The position numbers and the translations under genes are program-made. Positions 27,292 through 36,402 of a stretch of DNA of 64,000 nucleotides are shown piece by piece (position 1 is the first letter of the stretch; every line of letters begins with the position of its first letter). This DNA comes from Undibacterium pigrum. Lineage in GTDB: Bacteria; Pseudomonadota; Gammaproteobacteria; Burkholderiales; Burkholderiaceae_D. The notes beneath the pieces are model-generated. The model worked only from the letters and a program-made list of their open reading frames with translations. It did no database searches and was not told the origin of the DNA. The stretch lies in NCBI RefSeq assembly GCF_003201815.1, contig NZ_QJKB01000003.1, positions 248,001-312,000 on the forward strand, read 5' to 3'.

Positions 27292-28190
27292 TGGAAGTAC
27301 TACTATTTGCAACACCGCATGATTATTTGTCCACAATAGCCTTCGGGCTATTGGGATTGCTCATAGGTAGTTTTTTGAATGTAGTGATTTATCGTTTACC
27401 CAAAATCTATTTGCGTGAGGTGGATAATTTTGTCGCTGAGCAACGCAAAGAAGCATTGCCGCATCAGGATAAATTCAACCTCATGCTACCCAGATCTGCT
27501 TGTCCGCATTGCGGCCATCAGATTACAGCCATGGAAAATATACCCGTCATCAGTTACCTGGTGATTGGTGGCAAGTGCACGGGCTGCAAGGCAAAAATAT
27601 CCATACGCTATCCCCTTATCGAGGCATTGACCGCCCTGCTTTCTGCGGCCATGATCTGGCATTTTGGCAGTGGTGTGGCAGGCGTGGGGGCAGTCGTGTT
27701 TGTATGGTTCCTGATCGCCATGACTTTTATAGATATTGACCATAAGTTATTGCTTGATGACCTGACCCTGAGTTTGATGTGGATAGGTTTGCTGGTGAAC
27801 TTCAATGGCAATTTTGTCCCTCTCAAGGATGCAGTTTTAGGCGCTTGCGCTGGCTACCTGTCGCTATGGTCGGTTTATTGGGCTTATAAACTGTTGACAG
27901 GTAAAGAAGGCTTTGGCTACGGTGATTTCAAATTACTCGCAGCCTTAGGGGCATGGATGGGCTGGACAGTGTTACCTGTCATCATTTTGCTGTCTTGCTG
28001 TGTTGGTGCCGCAATAGGCATTACACAAATCTTGATTTCCAGAATGGGCTGGGGCAAAGAGACCGGCTGGAGCACAGAAATGTCTTTTGGCCCTTATTTG
28101 ACAGGTGCCGGCTTGATTGCACTGATTTGGGGCAAGGACATCGTGAATATCTATTTAAGCAGCAATCAATGGCTGGCAATTTCTCACTAG
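27291..28190 (+). CDS. pilD: Prepilin peptidase / N-methyltransferase PilD
   Basis: 299 residues, polytopic. It has the N-terminal cytoplasmic domain with two CxxC pairs (CPHCGHQ...CTGCKAK) and the aspartyl protease aspartates in [12 protein letters not shown] and [14 protein letters not shown] (GxGD). It cleaves and N-methylates type IV prepilins. The ATG overlaps the pilC stop and the 3' end overlaps coaE by 22 bases, so translation is coupled. Confidence 0.95.
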   Translation: MEVLLFATPHDYLSTIAFGLLGLLIGSFLNVVIYRLPKIYLREVDNFVAEQRKEALPHQDKFNLMLPRSACPHCGHQITAMENIPVISYLVIGGKCTGCKAKISIRYPLIEALTALLSAAMIWHFGSGVAGVGAVVFVWFLIAMTFIDIDHKLLLDDLTLSLMWIGLLVNFNGNFVPLKDAVLGACAGYLSLWSVYWAYKLLTGKEGFGYGDFKLLAALGAWMGWTVLPVIILLSCCVGAAIGITQILISRMGWGKETGWSTEMSFGPYLTGAGLIALIWGKDIVNIYLSSNQWLAISH

Positions 28191-28783
28191 GCCTGACAGG
28201 CGGCATAGGCAGTGGAAAAACCACTATTGCCAATATGTTCGCTGAACTGGGTGCGGCACTCATTGATACTGATCTGATTGCCCATGAGTTGACCATGCCA
28301 GGTGGACTGGCTATTCCCGCTATACGTGAGCAATTTGGTAGTGAATTTATCGCGGCAGATGGTGCCATGGACAGGGCTGCCATACGCCAGCTGGTGTTTG
28401 GCAGTCTGGAACAAAAACATAAGCTGGAAGCCATACTCCATCCTTTGATCCGTTCAGAAACCGAACGCCTGGCAGCAGAAGCCAGGGGGGACTACCGTAT
28501 TTTCGTGGTCCCGCTGCTGGTCGAATCTGGCAACTGGAAACAGCGCGTGGATCGTATTCTGGTGGTTGATTGTAATGAAGAGACGCAGATCAGGCGCGTC
28601 ATGTCGCGTAATCAGTTAAGCAGGGCACAGGTAGAAGCCATCATGCGCAATCAGGCCCGGCGACAGGACAGATTGAATGCGGCAGACGATGTCATCGTCA
28701 ATGATGGTGATCTGAAAAATATACGCGAAGAAGTTTTACGTCTGCATCAACAGTATCTGCAGCTTGCAGATATCAGCAAGTAA
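28169..28783 (+). CDS. coaE: Dephospho-CoA kinase
   Basis: 204 residues. P-loop [26 protein letters not shown] and [23 protein letters not shown], typical of CoaE, the last step of coenzyme A synthesis. The ATG lies inside the end of pilD (overlap 28169-28190), the usual pilD-coaE arrangement. Confidence 0.95.
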   Translation: MAGNFSLGLTGGIGSGKTTIANMFAELGAALIDTDLIAHELTMPGGLAIPAIREQFGSEFIAADGAMDRAAIRQLVFGSLEQKHKLEAILHPLIRSETERLAAEARGDYRIFVVPLLVESGNWKQRVDRILVVDCNEETQIRRVMSRNQLSRAQVEAIMRNQARRQDRLNAADDVIVNDGDLKNIREEVLRLHQQYLQLADISK

Positions 28784-28920
28784 GTATTTGCGTGCCAAAA
28801 GCAACAATATCCTACAAAAAAAATAATAGAAATCTGCACGCGGTGTTTGTAATTTCACACAGTATGGTTCAGAATCATGTGCAGCTTTGATTGGCACCAA
28901 ATTTTGACAGGGAAACTATT

Positions 28921-29676
28921 TTGATTGTTTACGAATACCCTTTTAACGAGCGTATTCGCACGTTATTGCGGCTGGAAGACTTATACGAAAAATTCACGTT
29001 TTTCCTGCATCAGTCTGACCCCATGCAGCATCACGTTGCCCTTGCCACCATTTTTGAAATGTTGGAAGTCGCTGGTCGCGCCGACCTCAAATCCGATCTC
29101 TTGCAAGAACTCGAAAGACAAAGACACACACTCATCAGTTTCAAATCCAATCCCAATGTACAGGCAGAAATGCTGGATAAAGTGTTGGACGATGTTGACC
29201 GCGCCAGCAGTGCCCTGGTTGCCAGCACAGGCAAGACCGGCCAGAACGTGCGTGACAATGAATGGTTGATGAGCATACGTGGCCGCACCATCATCCCCGG
29301 CGGCGCCTGTGAATTTGACTTGCCCAGCTACCATGCCTGGCAAAAAAATTCGGCTGAAAAACGCTTTGCCGATATCAGCGCCTGGTTTGCCCCTATCGCC
29401 CCGCTGTTTGATGCCATCAATGTAGTCTTGCGCCTGCTGCGCGAATCTGGCTCGACTTCCAAAGTCATCGCCCAGGCTGGCAGTTACCAGCAGATGCTGC
29501 AAGGCAAGGTTTATCAGTTATTGCGCGTCAATGTCCTGCAGGAACTGGGGGCCATACCTGAAATCTCTGCGAATAAATATATGTTGTGGATACGTTTTAT
29601 GTCACAGGATGGCGACATGAAGCCCAAAGCCTACGAAAACGATATCCCGTTTGACCTGACTCTCTGTAATTTCTGA
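28921..29676 (+). CDS. zapD: Cell division protein ZapD
   Basis: 251 residues read from a TTG codon: [24 protein letters not shown], then [16 protein letters not shown] and the C-terminal [30 protein letters not shown], diagnostic of ZapD, which cross-links FtsZ filaments. No ATG exists near the conserved N-terminus; TTG at 28921 has AGGGA about eight bases upstream, so a non-ATG start is the best reading. A TTG at 28891 would add ten non-conserved residues. yacG follows after two bases. Confidence 0.92.
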   Translation: MIVYEYPFNERIRTLLRLEDLYEKFTFFLHQSDPMQHHVALATIFEMLEVAGRADLKSDLLQELERQRHTLISFKSNPNVQAEMLDKVLDDVDRASSALVASTGKTGQNVRDNEWLMSIRGRTIIPGGACEFDLPSYHAWQKNSAEKRFADISAWFAPIAPLFDAINVVLRLLRESGSTSKVIAQAGSYQQMLQGKVYQLLRVNVLQELGAIPEISANKYMLWIRFMSQDGDMKPKAYENDIPFDLTLCNF

Positions 29677-29678
29677 AC

Positions 29679-29858
29679 ATGGCTACTTTTGTTGATTGTC
29701 CCACCTGCAAAACCAGGGTGGAGTGGAAAGAAGAAAACCGCTGGCGTCCTTTTTGCTCTGAACGCTGCAAACAAATCGACTTGGGTGCCTGGGCAGAAGA
29801 GAAATACACGATACCTGCAGTCAATTTACCTGAAGACCCGGAGGAACTGGCTGAATAA
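29679..29858 (+). CDS. yacG: DNA gyrase inhibitor YacG
   Basis: 59 residues: [18 protein letters not shown] then [26 protein letters not shown] and an acidic tail. The C-X2-C...C-X3-C zinc finger and the WRPFCSxRCKxIDLGxW motif identify YacG. It lies two bases after zapD in the conserved coaE-zapD-yacG order and converges on the TyrR-like gene 66 bases away. Confidence 0.95.
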   Translation: MATFVDCPTCKTRVEWKEENRWRPFCSERCKQIDLGAWAEEKYTIPAVNLPEDPEELAE

Positions 29859-29924
29859 ACTGCTTATTGAGCTGCATATTCAGCCGCTAATTAAGCCACT
29901 CATTAAGCCACTCATGCAAAAAGC

Positions 29925-31481
29925 CTAACGTTTTTGCGGGATACCGTATTTACGCAGCTTGGTGGCAATCATGGAATGCGAAGTTGCCAGACGTGTCGCC
30001 AGCTTGCGGCTGGACGGATATTGTGGATACAGGTTTTCCAGCAAACTGCGCTCAAAGGCATTCACCGATAATTCCCAGCTTTCAGTAGTATCGCTCTTCA
30101 CCACTTCTGCCGTGATACTGCCTTCGGCCCAATCAAGGTCGGCCGCTTCCAGCACGCGCTGATCTGACATGGTAATCGCACGAAACACCACATTCTGCAA
30201 TTGCCTGACATTACCTGGCCAATGATTGGATACCAGGGCTGCACAGGCCGATGAATTCAAACGGCACACCGGTTTTTGCGCCTGGGTGCAGGCGCGCTCT
30301 ATGAAATGCCTGGCCAGTGGCAGGATATCGTCAGGTCGTTCACGCAGGGCTGGCATTTCCAGATGCAATACATTCAGGCGGTAAAACAGGTCTTCACGGA
30401 AACTGCCTTCCTGCACCATCTTGCGCAAGTTCCTGTGGGTGGCGCTGATGATGCGCACATTCACCTTGACCTCTTTATCGCTGCCTATGCGGCGGAACTT
30501 GCCGTCATTCAGGAAGCGCAGGAGCTTGGCTTGCAGGTATAGCGACATCTCGCCTATCTCATCGAGAAAGACCGTGCCGCCATCTGCCATTTCAAACAGG
30601 CCAGGCTTGCCGCCGCGCTGGGCACCGGTGAAAGCGCCGGACATATAGCCAAATAATTCGCTCTCGGCCAGGCTTTCTGGCAAGGCTGCGCAATTCAGTT
30701 CCAGGAAAGCCGCATTGCTGCGGCCACTGACACCGTGGCAAGCCTGGGCCAGCAATTCCTTGCCGGTACCGGTCTCGCCTGTGATCAGCAAAGGCGCATC
30801 AACCACGGCCACGCGCGCGGCCTTGGTTTTCAGGCTACGTATCTGTTCTGATTCACCGATGATGAAATGAAAGCCGCTGCCTTCTGAGTGCTGCAGGGCA
30901 TGCAGGCGGCCACCTATGCGGGTGGGTGCGTGAAAGGTCAACACGGCACCTACCGAGCGGCCATGGGTAATATCGACGCCCTGGGGCTCTGATACTGGCG
31001 TCACGTCCATGAAATAAGGTTCGCCATTGAGGCTGACTTCACGGCTGGGCAGGCGGAAACCGCAATTGACCAGCTCTTCCTGTATGCCAGCATCGTCAAG
31101 CACCTGGTTCAGGCTGCGCTGGCACAGGCTGGACTCGCTCATGCGGGTTGCCGTGGCTGCAGCGACATTGGCAATCACAATATGGCCGCTGGCATCTATC
31201 GCCAAGACCGGGTCCTCCATGACGGCCATCATGGTGTCGAGATTGAGACGGCGACGTATGCCGGGCAAAACATCCAGCACCTTGATTTCACCTACCCCGC
31301 GTACAGACTGGCAGTCAGCCTGCAATGAGGGGAGCATGAATTCCAGCAGTTCAGGGCTGTCGATATAGATATTGGGTGGATCAACTTCAACCGCCACCAC
31401 ATTGAGCCCACGACGCGCCAATACCGCCAGTATTTCGTGGGCAATACCTACTCTGTCCTTGAACTGGATATTGATGCGCAT
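29925..31481 (-). CDS. TyrR/PhhR-family sigma-54-dependent transcriptional regulator
   Basis: 518 residues with the TyrR domain order: ACT (1-75, MRINIQFKDRVGIAHEILAVLARRGLNVVAVEV), PAS (about 80-185), AAA+ with Walker A GETGTGKE (235-242), GAFTGA (282-287) and Walker B GGTVFLDEIGEM, and a C-terminal HTH (SSRKLATRLATSHSMIATKLRKYGI). E. coli TyrR lacks a functional GAFTGA, while PhhR-type proteins keep it and activate sigma-54 promoters; this one keeps it. ACT domains bind amino acids. It is last in the alr-dadA-Rrf2-like-tyrR run, 55 bases after the Rrf2-like gene, and is the obvious candidate activator for that operon (inference). Confidence 0.88.
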   Translation of the reverse strand: MRINIQFKDRVGIAHEILAVLARRGLNVVAVEVDPPNIYIDSPELLEFMLPSLQADCQSVRGVGEIKVLDVLPGIRRRLNLDTMMAVMEDPVLAIDASGHIVIANVAAATATRMSESSLCQRSLNQVLDDAGIQEELVNCGFRLPSREVSLNGEPYFMDVTPVSEPQGVDITHGRSVGAVLTFHAPTRIGGRLHALQHSEGSGFHFIIGESEQIRSLKTKAARVAVVDAPLLITGETGTGKELLAQACHGVSGRSNAAFLELNCAALPESLAESELFGYMSGAFTGAQRGGKPGLFEMADGGTVFLDEIGEMSLYLQAKLLRFLNDGKFRRIGSDKEVKVNVRIISATHRNLRKMVQEGSFREDLFYRLNVLHLEMPALRERPDDILPLARHFIERACTQAQKPVCRLNSSACAALVSNHWPGNVRQLQNVVFRAITMSDQRVLEAADLDWAEGSITAEVVKSDTTESWELSVNAFERSLLENLYPQYPSSRKLATRLATSHSMIATKLRKYGIPQKR

Positions 31482-31536
31482 GCGTTGCTTTGTAATGAAA
31501 CGATGAAAGTCTGATCAAGTATGATTAATGTACGGA

Positions 31537-32100
31537 TTAATACGGTTCCGGGATATAACCACGTGGGCGGGCATGCTGGCGGCGGAAGGAGCTATTCGAT
31601 GCCAGGCCACGCAAGCGCCCCAGGTCAAATTGTTCCAGTTGCTGCAAGACTGCGCGATTGAGCGTCATTTTAACTTGCATCATCAACAAGTCTACACTTT
31701 GCTGGCTGGAAGTACGGGTATTGCGTCTTTCCTGAGGCACTTCCGCCTCTTCGTCTTGCGCAGCTTTTTCAATTGCCTTGGCAGCGGCACGCTCTTCGGC
31801 ATTGACGAAGCTGCGATACACATCAGCCAGGGTGATGATGCCGTTGCAATCACGACAGTGCCAGGCATCTTTCTCCTTACTGTCGCGGCTGACCAGGGCA
31901 TCCTTGCTCAACACTGCCAGTATAGAGCGTATCAGGCGCGGGGTCTTGCCTGTTGCCTGTGCCAGCGCGGTGATATTCGCAGTACGCGGCATTACCATCA
32001 TGATTTGTGCCAGTAACTCGATGGCGGTAAAAAACCGCGCATTCAGGTTGGCATCAGAAAAGACCTGGGTTGATGACAGTAATTCTTCAATTGCATTCAT
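31537..32100 (-). CDS. Rrf2-like winged-helix transcriptional regulator
   Basis: 187 residues. The N-terminal winged helix-turn-helix (about 20-100) reads [12 protein letters not shown]...[31 protein letters not shown]...[12 protein letters not shown], an Rrf2-like pattern. A CRDC pair sits near residue 82, not the three-cysteine Fe-S pattern of IscR/NsrR. The C-terminal half is Glu/Arg-rich and unrecognised. The start overlaps the dadA stop (ATGA, 32097-32100), so it is coupled to D-amino acid dehydrogenase and probably belongs to its control. Confidence 0.7.
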   Translation of the reverse strand: MNAIEELLSSTQVFSDANLNARFFTAIELLAQIMMVMPRTANITALAQATGKTPRLIRSILAVLSKDALVSRDSKEKDAWHCRDCNGIITLADVYRSFVNAEERAAAKAIEKAAQDEEAEVPQERRNTRTSSQQSVDLLMMQVKMTLNRAVLQQLEQFDLGRLRGLASNSSFRRQHARPRGYIPEPY

Positions 32101-33389
32101 GCCAACTCCTTGTGTATAAAAATTGGACTGTTGACGCTGCCGTAACGGTCCATGAATAAACCTTCAGTAGAAATAGCCGGGCGCTTGCCAGAAACCACAT
32201 CAGCAATGAACTGGCCAGAACCGCAAGCCATGGTCCAACCCAGCGTGCCATGACCGGTGTTCAGGTACAGATTGCGATAAGGCGTAGGGCCAATGACAGG
32301 GGTACCATCCGGCGTCATTGGACGCAGGCCAGTCCAGAATTCGGCTTTGCTGACGTCGCCACCACCAGGGAACAAATCAGTCACTGAATGCTCCAGGGTG
32401 GCACGGCGGTCTGCACGCAGGTCGAGGTTATAGCCAGTGATTTCGGCAGTACCACCGACACGTATGCGGTCGCCCAGGCGGGTAATTGCGACTTTATAGG
32501 TCTCATCCATGACCGTCGACTCCGGCGCTTTTTGTGCGTCGGTAATAGGGACGGTAATTGAATAGCCCTTGATAGGGTAAACAGGAATCTTGATGCCCAA
32601 TTCTTTCAAGAGAATCGGGGAGTAACTGCCAAGTGCCAATACGAAACAGTCTGCCTTGATCTCACCTTCCGAGGTGATGACAGAAGTGATGGTATCGCCG
32701 CTCTTGACCAGTCTTTGTATGGTGACGCCGTACTTGAACTGGGCACCCAGTTCTTGCGCGAATGTGGACAGGCTCTGGGTGAACTTGAAGCAGTCGCCGG
32801 TTTCATCGCCCGGCAAACGCAGGGCACCGACAAATTTATCCTGCACATTGACCAGTGCGGGTTCCACTTTCAGGCAACCGGCCTTGTCCAGTTTTTCATA
32901 GGGCACATCGTAACGTTTGAGGATGGCGATATCGGCCTCTGCACCATCCAGTTGTTGCTGGTTGCGGAACAGTTGCAGCGTACCCTGGGTACGTTCGTCA
33001 TAGCTAATGCCGGTATCGCTGCGCAGTTGTTGCAAAACATCGCGGCTGTATTCAGCCATGCGCAACATGCGGCCTTTATTGATTTCATAGCGTTTGCTGG
33101 TGCAGTTCATCAGCATTTGCGTGACCCAGCGCCACATGGTCGGGTCAAAGCTCGGACGTATTGCCAGTGGACTATGCTGCATCATCAGCCATTTGATGGC
33201 TTTCAGGGGCACGCCAGGGCCCGCCCATGGCGCTGAATAACCTGGAGAGACTTCGCCTGCATTGGCATAACTGGTTTCCAGGCCTGCGGCTGGCTGACGT
33301 TCGATAACGGTGACTTCATGGCCTGCCTTGGCAAGGTAATACGCTGACGCTGTACCGATAACACCTGCACCCAATATAACTATTTTCAT
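32097..33389 (-). CDS. dadA: D-amino acid dehydrogenase
   Basis: 430 residues of the DAO/DadA family. The N-terminal FAD dinucleotide fold is [29 protein letters not shown], followed by [30 protein letters not shown] and the C-terminal [16 protein letters not shown]...[16 protein letters not shown]. It oxidises D-alanine and other D-amino acids to 2-oxo acids and passes electrons to the respiratory chain. Downstream of alr by 100 bases containing a stem-loop, and coupled to the Rrf2-like gene. GGGAG precedes the ATG by eight bases. Confidence 0.94.
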   Translation of the reverse strand: MKIVILGAGVIGTASAYYLAKAGHEVTVIERQPAAGLETSYANAGEVSPGYSAPWAGPGVPLKAIKWLMMQHSPLAIRPSFDPTMWRWVTQMLMNCTSKRYEINKGRMLRMAEYSRDVLQQLRSDTGISYDERTQGTLQLFRNQQQLDGAEADIAILKRYDVPYEKLDKAGCLKVEPALVNVQDKFVGALRLPGDETGDCFKFTQSLSTFAQELGAQFKYGVTIQRLVKSGDTITSVITSEGEIKADCFVLALGSYSPILLKELGIKIPVYPIKGYSITVPITDAQKAPESTVMDETYKVAITRLGDRIRVGGTAEITGYNLDLRADRRATLEHSVTDLFPGGGDVSKAEFWTGLRPMTPDGTPVIGPTPYRNLYLNTGHGTLGWTMACGSGQFIADVVSGKRPAISTEGLFMDRYGSVNSPIFIHKELA

Positions 33390-33448
33390 TTTATTTCTCC
33401 CGGCTCACTGCTGGATTAATTTACTTGTCTGTTGTGTTCTTTGTTTGT

Positions 33449-33478
33449 TCTGGCTGCTTGCTCAGGCAAGCGGCCAGA
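33449..33478 (-). other. Intercistronic stem-loop between alr and dadA
   Basis: TCTGGC-T-GCTTGC, loop TCAG, GCAAGC-G-GCCAGA: a 13-bp stem with one G/T pair and a tetraloop. No T-run follows on the minus strand, so RNA processing or stability is more likely than termination. Confidence 0.6.
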
Positions 33479-33489
33479 CATATGAAGGC

Positions 33490-34602
33490 TTAATTGCTAT
33501 AAGTACGCTCATAGCGGCCTCCCAGACTGGTCAGGATTTCATAGCCTATGGTGTTGGCACGTGCTGCTACCTGATCTACCGTGTTGTCTGCAGAAATCAG
33601 TTCTACCAGTGCGCCGGGTTGCAGATGTTCTGCAGCGACTGCAGTCACATCCAGAGTGATGGTGTCCATCGATACATTGCCGACCATGGGTACTGCCTGG
33701 CCAGCAATATGGGCAATGCCACGATTGCTGAGGCTGCGCATCCAGCCATCTGCATAACCTACACCAACGGTGGCTATGCGGGTGGTCTGGCTGCTGCGCC
33801 AGGTCGAGCCATAACCGACACCGGTGTCAGCCGGAATTTCACGGGTTTGTATGATGCGGCCTTGCAGGTGGGCAACGGCACGCAGGGGATTAGCCTGGCC
33901 AGCGACAGGGGCAACCCCATACAAGGCAGCGCCAGGACGGGCCATGTCGAAATGAAAGTCTTTACCCAGGAAGATGCCGGAAGAATTGGCCAGACTGGCT
34001 GGCAAGCCCTGGCAAGCCGGGATTTGTGTGCGCAAGGTATTAAAGGCTTGTAACTGCCGCTGATTGACCGGGTTAGCCTGGTCTTCTGCACTGACCAGAT
34101 GGCTCATGATGTACTGCAGGTCTATGCCCTCGCTGAGGCTGGCATCAGCCTGCCATTGCTGTACCTCGACGGCAGACAAACCCATTCTGGCCATGCCGGT
34201 ATCAACTTGCACAATGGCTGGCAAGCGGCGCTGTTCCTTTTGCGCCAATGCACGCCAGGCCAGCATTTGTGGCAGGCTATTCAATACCGGTGTGCAGCTA
34301 TGTTCCAATAGTTCCGCCTCATGCCCAACAGGTGAGCCATGCATGACATAGATGGCAGCATCTGCAGGCAAATGCTCACGAATAATGATCGCCTCTTGCA
34401 AATGCGCGACAAAAAAATCGCGGCAATCTTCTGCATACAAGGCTTGCACTACCGGTACAGCGCCGAGGCCATAGGCATCTGCCTTTACTGCAGCACCACA
34501 TTTCGCAGCACCCAGTAAGCCGCGCAGCAGACGATAGTTATAACGTATTGCCTGTAAGTCAATACGAAGTACTGCACCTGCCATTCCAGCAACTTGCTTC
34601 AT
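33490..34602 (-). CDS. alr: Alanine racemase (catabolic DadX-type by context)
   Basis: 370 residues. PLP lysine K40 in AAVKADAYGLG, catalytic tyrosine in VGYGSTWRSS, and C-terminal SMDTITLDV and GALVELIS. It interconverts L- and D-alanine. The pairing with dadA implies the catabolic isozyme (DadX): L-alanine is racemised, then oxidised by DadA. A perfect sigma-54 promoter lies 41-56 bases upstream. GGAG precedes the ATG by nine bases. Confidence 0.94.
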   Translation of the reverse strand: MKQVAGMAGAVLRIDLQAIRYNYRLLRGLLGAAKCGAAVKADAYGLGAVPVVQALYAEDCRDFFVAHLQEAIIIREHLPADAAIYVMHGSPVGHEAELLEHSCTPVLNSLPQMLAWRALAQKEQRRLPAIVQVDTGMARMGLSAVEVQQWQADASLSEGIDLQYIMSHLVSAEDQANPVNQRQLQAFNTLRTQIPACQGLPASLANSSGIFLGKDFHFDMARPGAALYGVAPVAGQANPLRAVAHLQGRIIQTREIPADTGVGYGSTWRSSQTTRIATVGVGYADGWMRSLSNRGIAHIAGQAVPMVGNVSMDTITLDVTAVAAEHLQPGALVELISADNTVDQVAARANTIGYEILTSLGGRYERTYSN

Positions 34603-34642
34603 ATCTCACCACTCCATCGCATCAAAGAAATGCGATTAGTTA

Positions 34643-34658
34643 TGCAATCGTCGTGCCA
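34643..34658 (-). promoter_or_regulatory. Perfect sigma-54 promoter of alr-dadA
   Basis: Minus strand TGGCAC-GACGA-TTGCA: exact match to TGGCAC-N5-TTGCW. Transcription is expected near 34631, giving a leader of about 29 bases with a GGAG Shine-Dalgarno. Confidence 0.85.
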
Positions 34659-34803
34659 CAAAATTTTATTGAAGAAATTCAATGACTTATAGAATTTATG
34701 TCGGAAGCCATTAAATTTCCGTATCGAATTCAATACAGTCTTTGATTTTCTGCGACATTTCAAACTAGAGTCAGCTCTCTACTGCGTACTAAAAACAGCA
34801 CAG

Positions 34804-34841
34804 CGTATTCATTTTAATACAGTGTATTGTTTTAAATACAC
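34804..34841 (-). promoter_or_regulatory. Tandem TGT-N12-ACA-like operator boxes (TyrR-type) upstream of alr
   Basis: Box 1 at 34804-34821 is CGT-ATTCATTTTAAT-ACA (one mismatch); box 2 at 34823-34840 is TGT-ATTGTTTTAAAT-ACA (exact). Both are GTATT-N6-AATAC palindromes, 19 bp apart. They lie about 180-200 bp upstream of the predicted sigma-54 start, as enhancers for an AAA+ activator would. TyrR boxes have the form TGT-N12-ACA; assignment to the TyrR-like protein is inferred. Confidence 0.6.
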
Positions 34842-34994
34842 ACGCATAATAAAATAAAGCACAGATAATCTCAGCCTGAATAGCTGCCGACAATAAGTGA
34901 TACTACGGATTGTTTGTCATAAAAAGACAGTTTGATGACAGCACTCAGGAGTCGCATGACATGAAGTATAGACGTGGGGAAATAAAGTGAAAGT

Positions 34995-35033
34995 CAAAAA
35001 GGGTCAGAGCCGACAAGACATATCAGCTCTGAC
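34995..35033 (-). terminator. mutT: Rho-independent terminator after mutT
   Basis: GTCAGAGC (35003-35010) pairs with GCTCTGAC (35026-35033). On the minus strand the stem is followed by CCTTTTTG. It lies 70 bases after the mutT stop. Confidence 0.7.
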
Positions 35034-35102
35034 AGTCATTGACCATCATTGATCATGATGAAAGAAGGTGGGGACTAATAGCCAGAAAACTGGCAGGTAA
35101 AA

Positions 35103-35519
35103 CTAAGCTGCTGAGCTGACCTCATCCTCGCGCAGCAAATCCAGCCATTCCAGCAGGGGTATGGTGGCTGGCAATAAAGGTGTGAGACCTACACTGCCCT
35201 GCCAGGCAAAAGCTTGCCCTTCCAGGCTTTGCGGCTCGCCCTGCCATTCACGGCTGATATAGAAATGCAGCCTGACATGAGCATGTGGATAGATGTGCTC
35301 CACGCCGCACCAGGGTTCAGCAGTTAACACCTGTATGCCCAGCTCTTCGACAAATTCGCGCTTGAGGGCGTCGAGTATGGATTCATCCGGCTCAACCTTA
35401 CCACCCGGGAATTCCCAATAACCCTCATACGGCTTGCCTGCAGGGCGCTGCCCCAGCAAGACATCGCCATTGGCTTTCATCAGGATGCCAACGGCGACAT
35501 CCACAGGTTTTGCGCTCAT
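35103..35519 (-). CDS. mutT: 8-oxo-dGTP diphosphatase MutT-like Nudix hydrolase
   Basis: 138 residues. N-terminal VDVAVGILMKANGDVLLGQRPAGKPYEGYWEFPGGKVEPDESILDALKREFVEELGI contains the full Nudix box (GX5EX7REUXEEXGU). It removes oxidised nucleotides. The ATG at 35517-35519 lies one base after the stop of the DUF815 gene, with GGAG inside that gene; longer in-frame versions reach into the upstream gene and are rejected. Last gene of an argJ-DUF815-mutT run. Confidence 0.93.
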   Translation of the reverse strand: MSAKPVDVAVGILMKANGDVLLGQRPAGKPYEGYWEFPGGKVEPDESILDALKREFVEELGIQVLTAEPWCGVEHIYPHAHVRLHFYISREWQGEPQSLEGQAFAWQGSVGLTPLLPATIPLLEWLDLLREDEVSSAA

Positions 35520-35520
35520 C

Positions 35521-36390
35521 TCAAGACTCCGCCAGCTTGCCAGCATAGTCGCGGGCAAATTGCCAGGCCACGCGGCCAGAACGCGAACCGCGTTGCAAAG
35601 CCCAGCGCAGGGCATCACCACGTGCTTCTTCTACCTGCGCAGCAGTACAACCCATGCTGCCCAGCCAGTAGGCGACGATATCGAGGTAATCATCCTGTTT
35701 GAAAGGATAGAAAGAAACCCAGAGGCCAAAGCGTTCAGACAAGGAGATTTTTTCCTCTACCGTTTCACCCGGATGCAGGTCACCATCATCGCTATATTTA
35801 TAGCTGGCATTGTCTGACATTTTCTCAGGCAAGAGATGGCGACGGTTTGAAGTGGCATAGATCAGTACATTATCGGACTGGGCAGAAATACTGCCATCCA
35901 GCGCCACTTTCAAGGCCTTGTAACCCGCCTCACCTTCTTCAAAGGACAGGTCATCACAAAAGACGATGAAACGTTCAGGGCGCTCGGCGATCAGATCAAC
36001 GATGTCCGGCAAGTCAGCCAGATCGGCCTTATCAACTTCGATCAGGCGCAAACCCTGGTCAGAAAACTGGTTCAGGCAAGCCTTGATCAGCGATGATTTG
36101 CCTGTGCCACGTGCACCGGTCAGCAAGACATTATTGGCTGGTTTGCCGTGGACGAATTGCCTGGTGTTTTGTTCTATCTGGGCTTTTTGAGCAGCAACAT
36201 TGCGCAAGTCATCCAGCGCTATGGTCGAGGCATGACGCACGACTTGCAAATAGCCCTGGCCACCACGTTTGCGCCAACGATAGGCAAAGCCCAGGTTCCA
36301 GTCGGGTGCTGGTGTACTGGCAGGCAATATGTTTTCCAGCCTGCTCAGCAAATGCTCGGCACGCAAGAGAAATTGATCAAGCTGCGTCAT
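35521..36390 (-). CDS. DUF815-family AAA+ ATP-binding protein
   Basis: 289 residues. Walker A GARGTGKSSL, Walker B FIVFCDDLSFEEGEAGYKALKVALDG, sensor YATSNRRHLLPE and the following DNASYKYSDDGDLHPGETVEEKISLSERFGLW are conserved in the DUF815 family, which is regularly encoded between argJ and mutT in betaproteobacteria. The role is unknown. It lies 12 bases after argJ and one base before mutT. Confidence 0.88.
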   Translation of the reverse strand: MTQLDQFLLRAEHLLSRLENILPASTPAPDWNLGFAYRWRKRGGQGYLQVVRHASTIALDDLRNVAAQKAQIEQNTRQFVHGKPANNVLLTGARGTGKSSLIKACLNQFSDQGLRLIEVDKADLADLPDIVDLIAERPERFIVFCDDLSFEEGEAGYKALKVALDGSISAQSDNVLIYATSNRRHLLPEKMSDNASYKYSDDGDLHPGETVEEKISLSERFGLWVSFYPFKQDDYLDIVAYWLGSMGCTAAQVEEARGDALRWALQRGSRSGRVAWQFARDYAGKLAES

Positions 36391-36402
36391 TGTCTGTCCA
36401 GA

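Larger units (their letters stand above)
34603..35102. other. 500-bp control region upstream of alr
   Basis: No gene is seen. It contains, from right to left relative to alr, the mutT terminator, tandem TGT-N12-ACA-like boxes, an AT-rich stretch with ATTGAA-GAAA-TTCAAT (about 34670-34685), and the sigma-54 promoter. Each is listed separately. Confidence 0.6.

Noticed and set aside
28892-28907. TGGCAC upstream of zapD as a -24 element
   Set aside because: The expected TTGC at -12 is absent (TTTGA).
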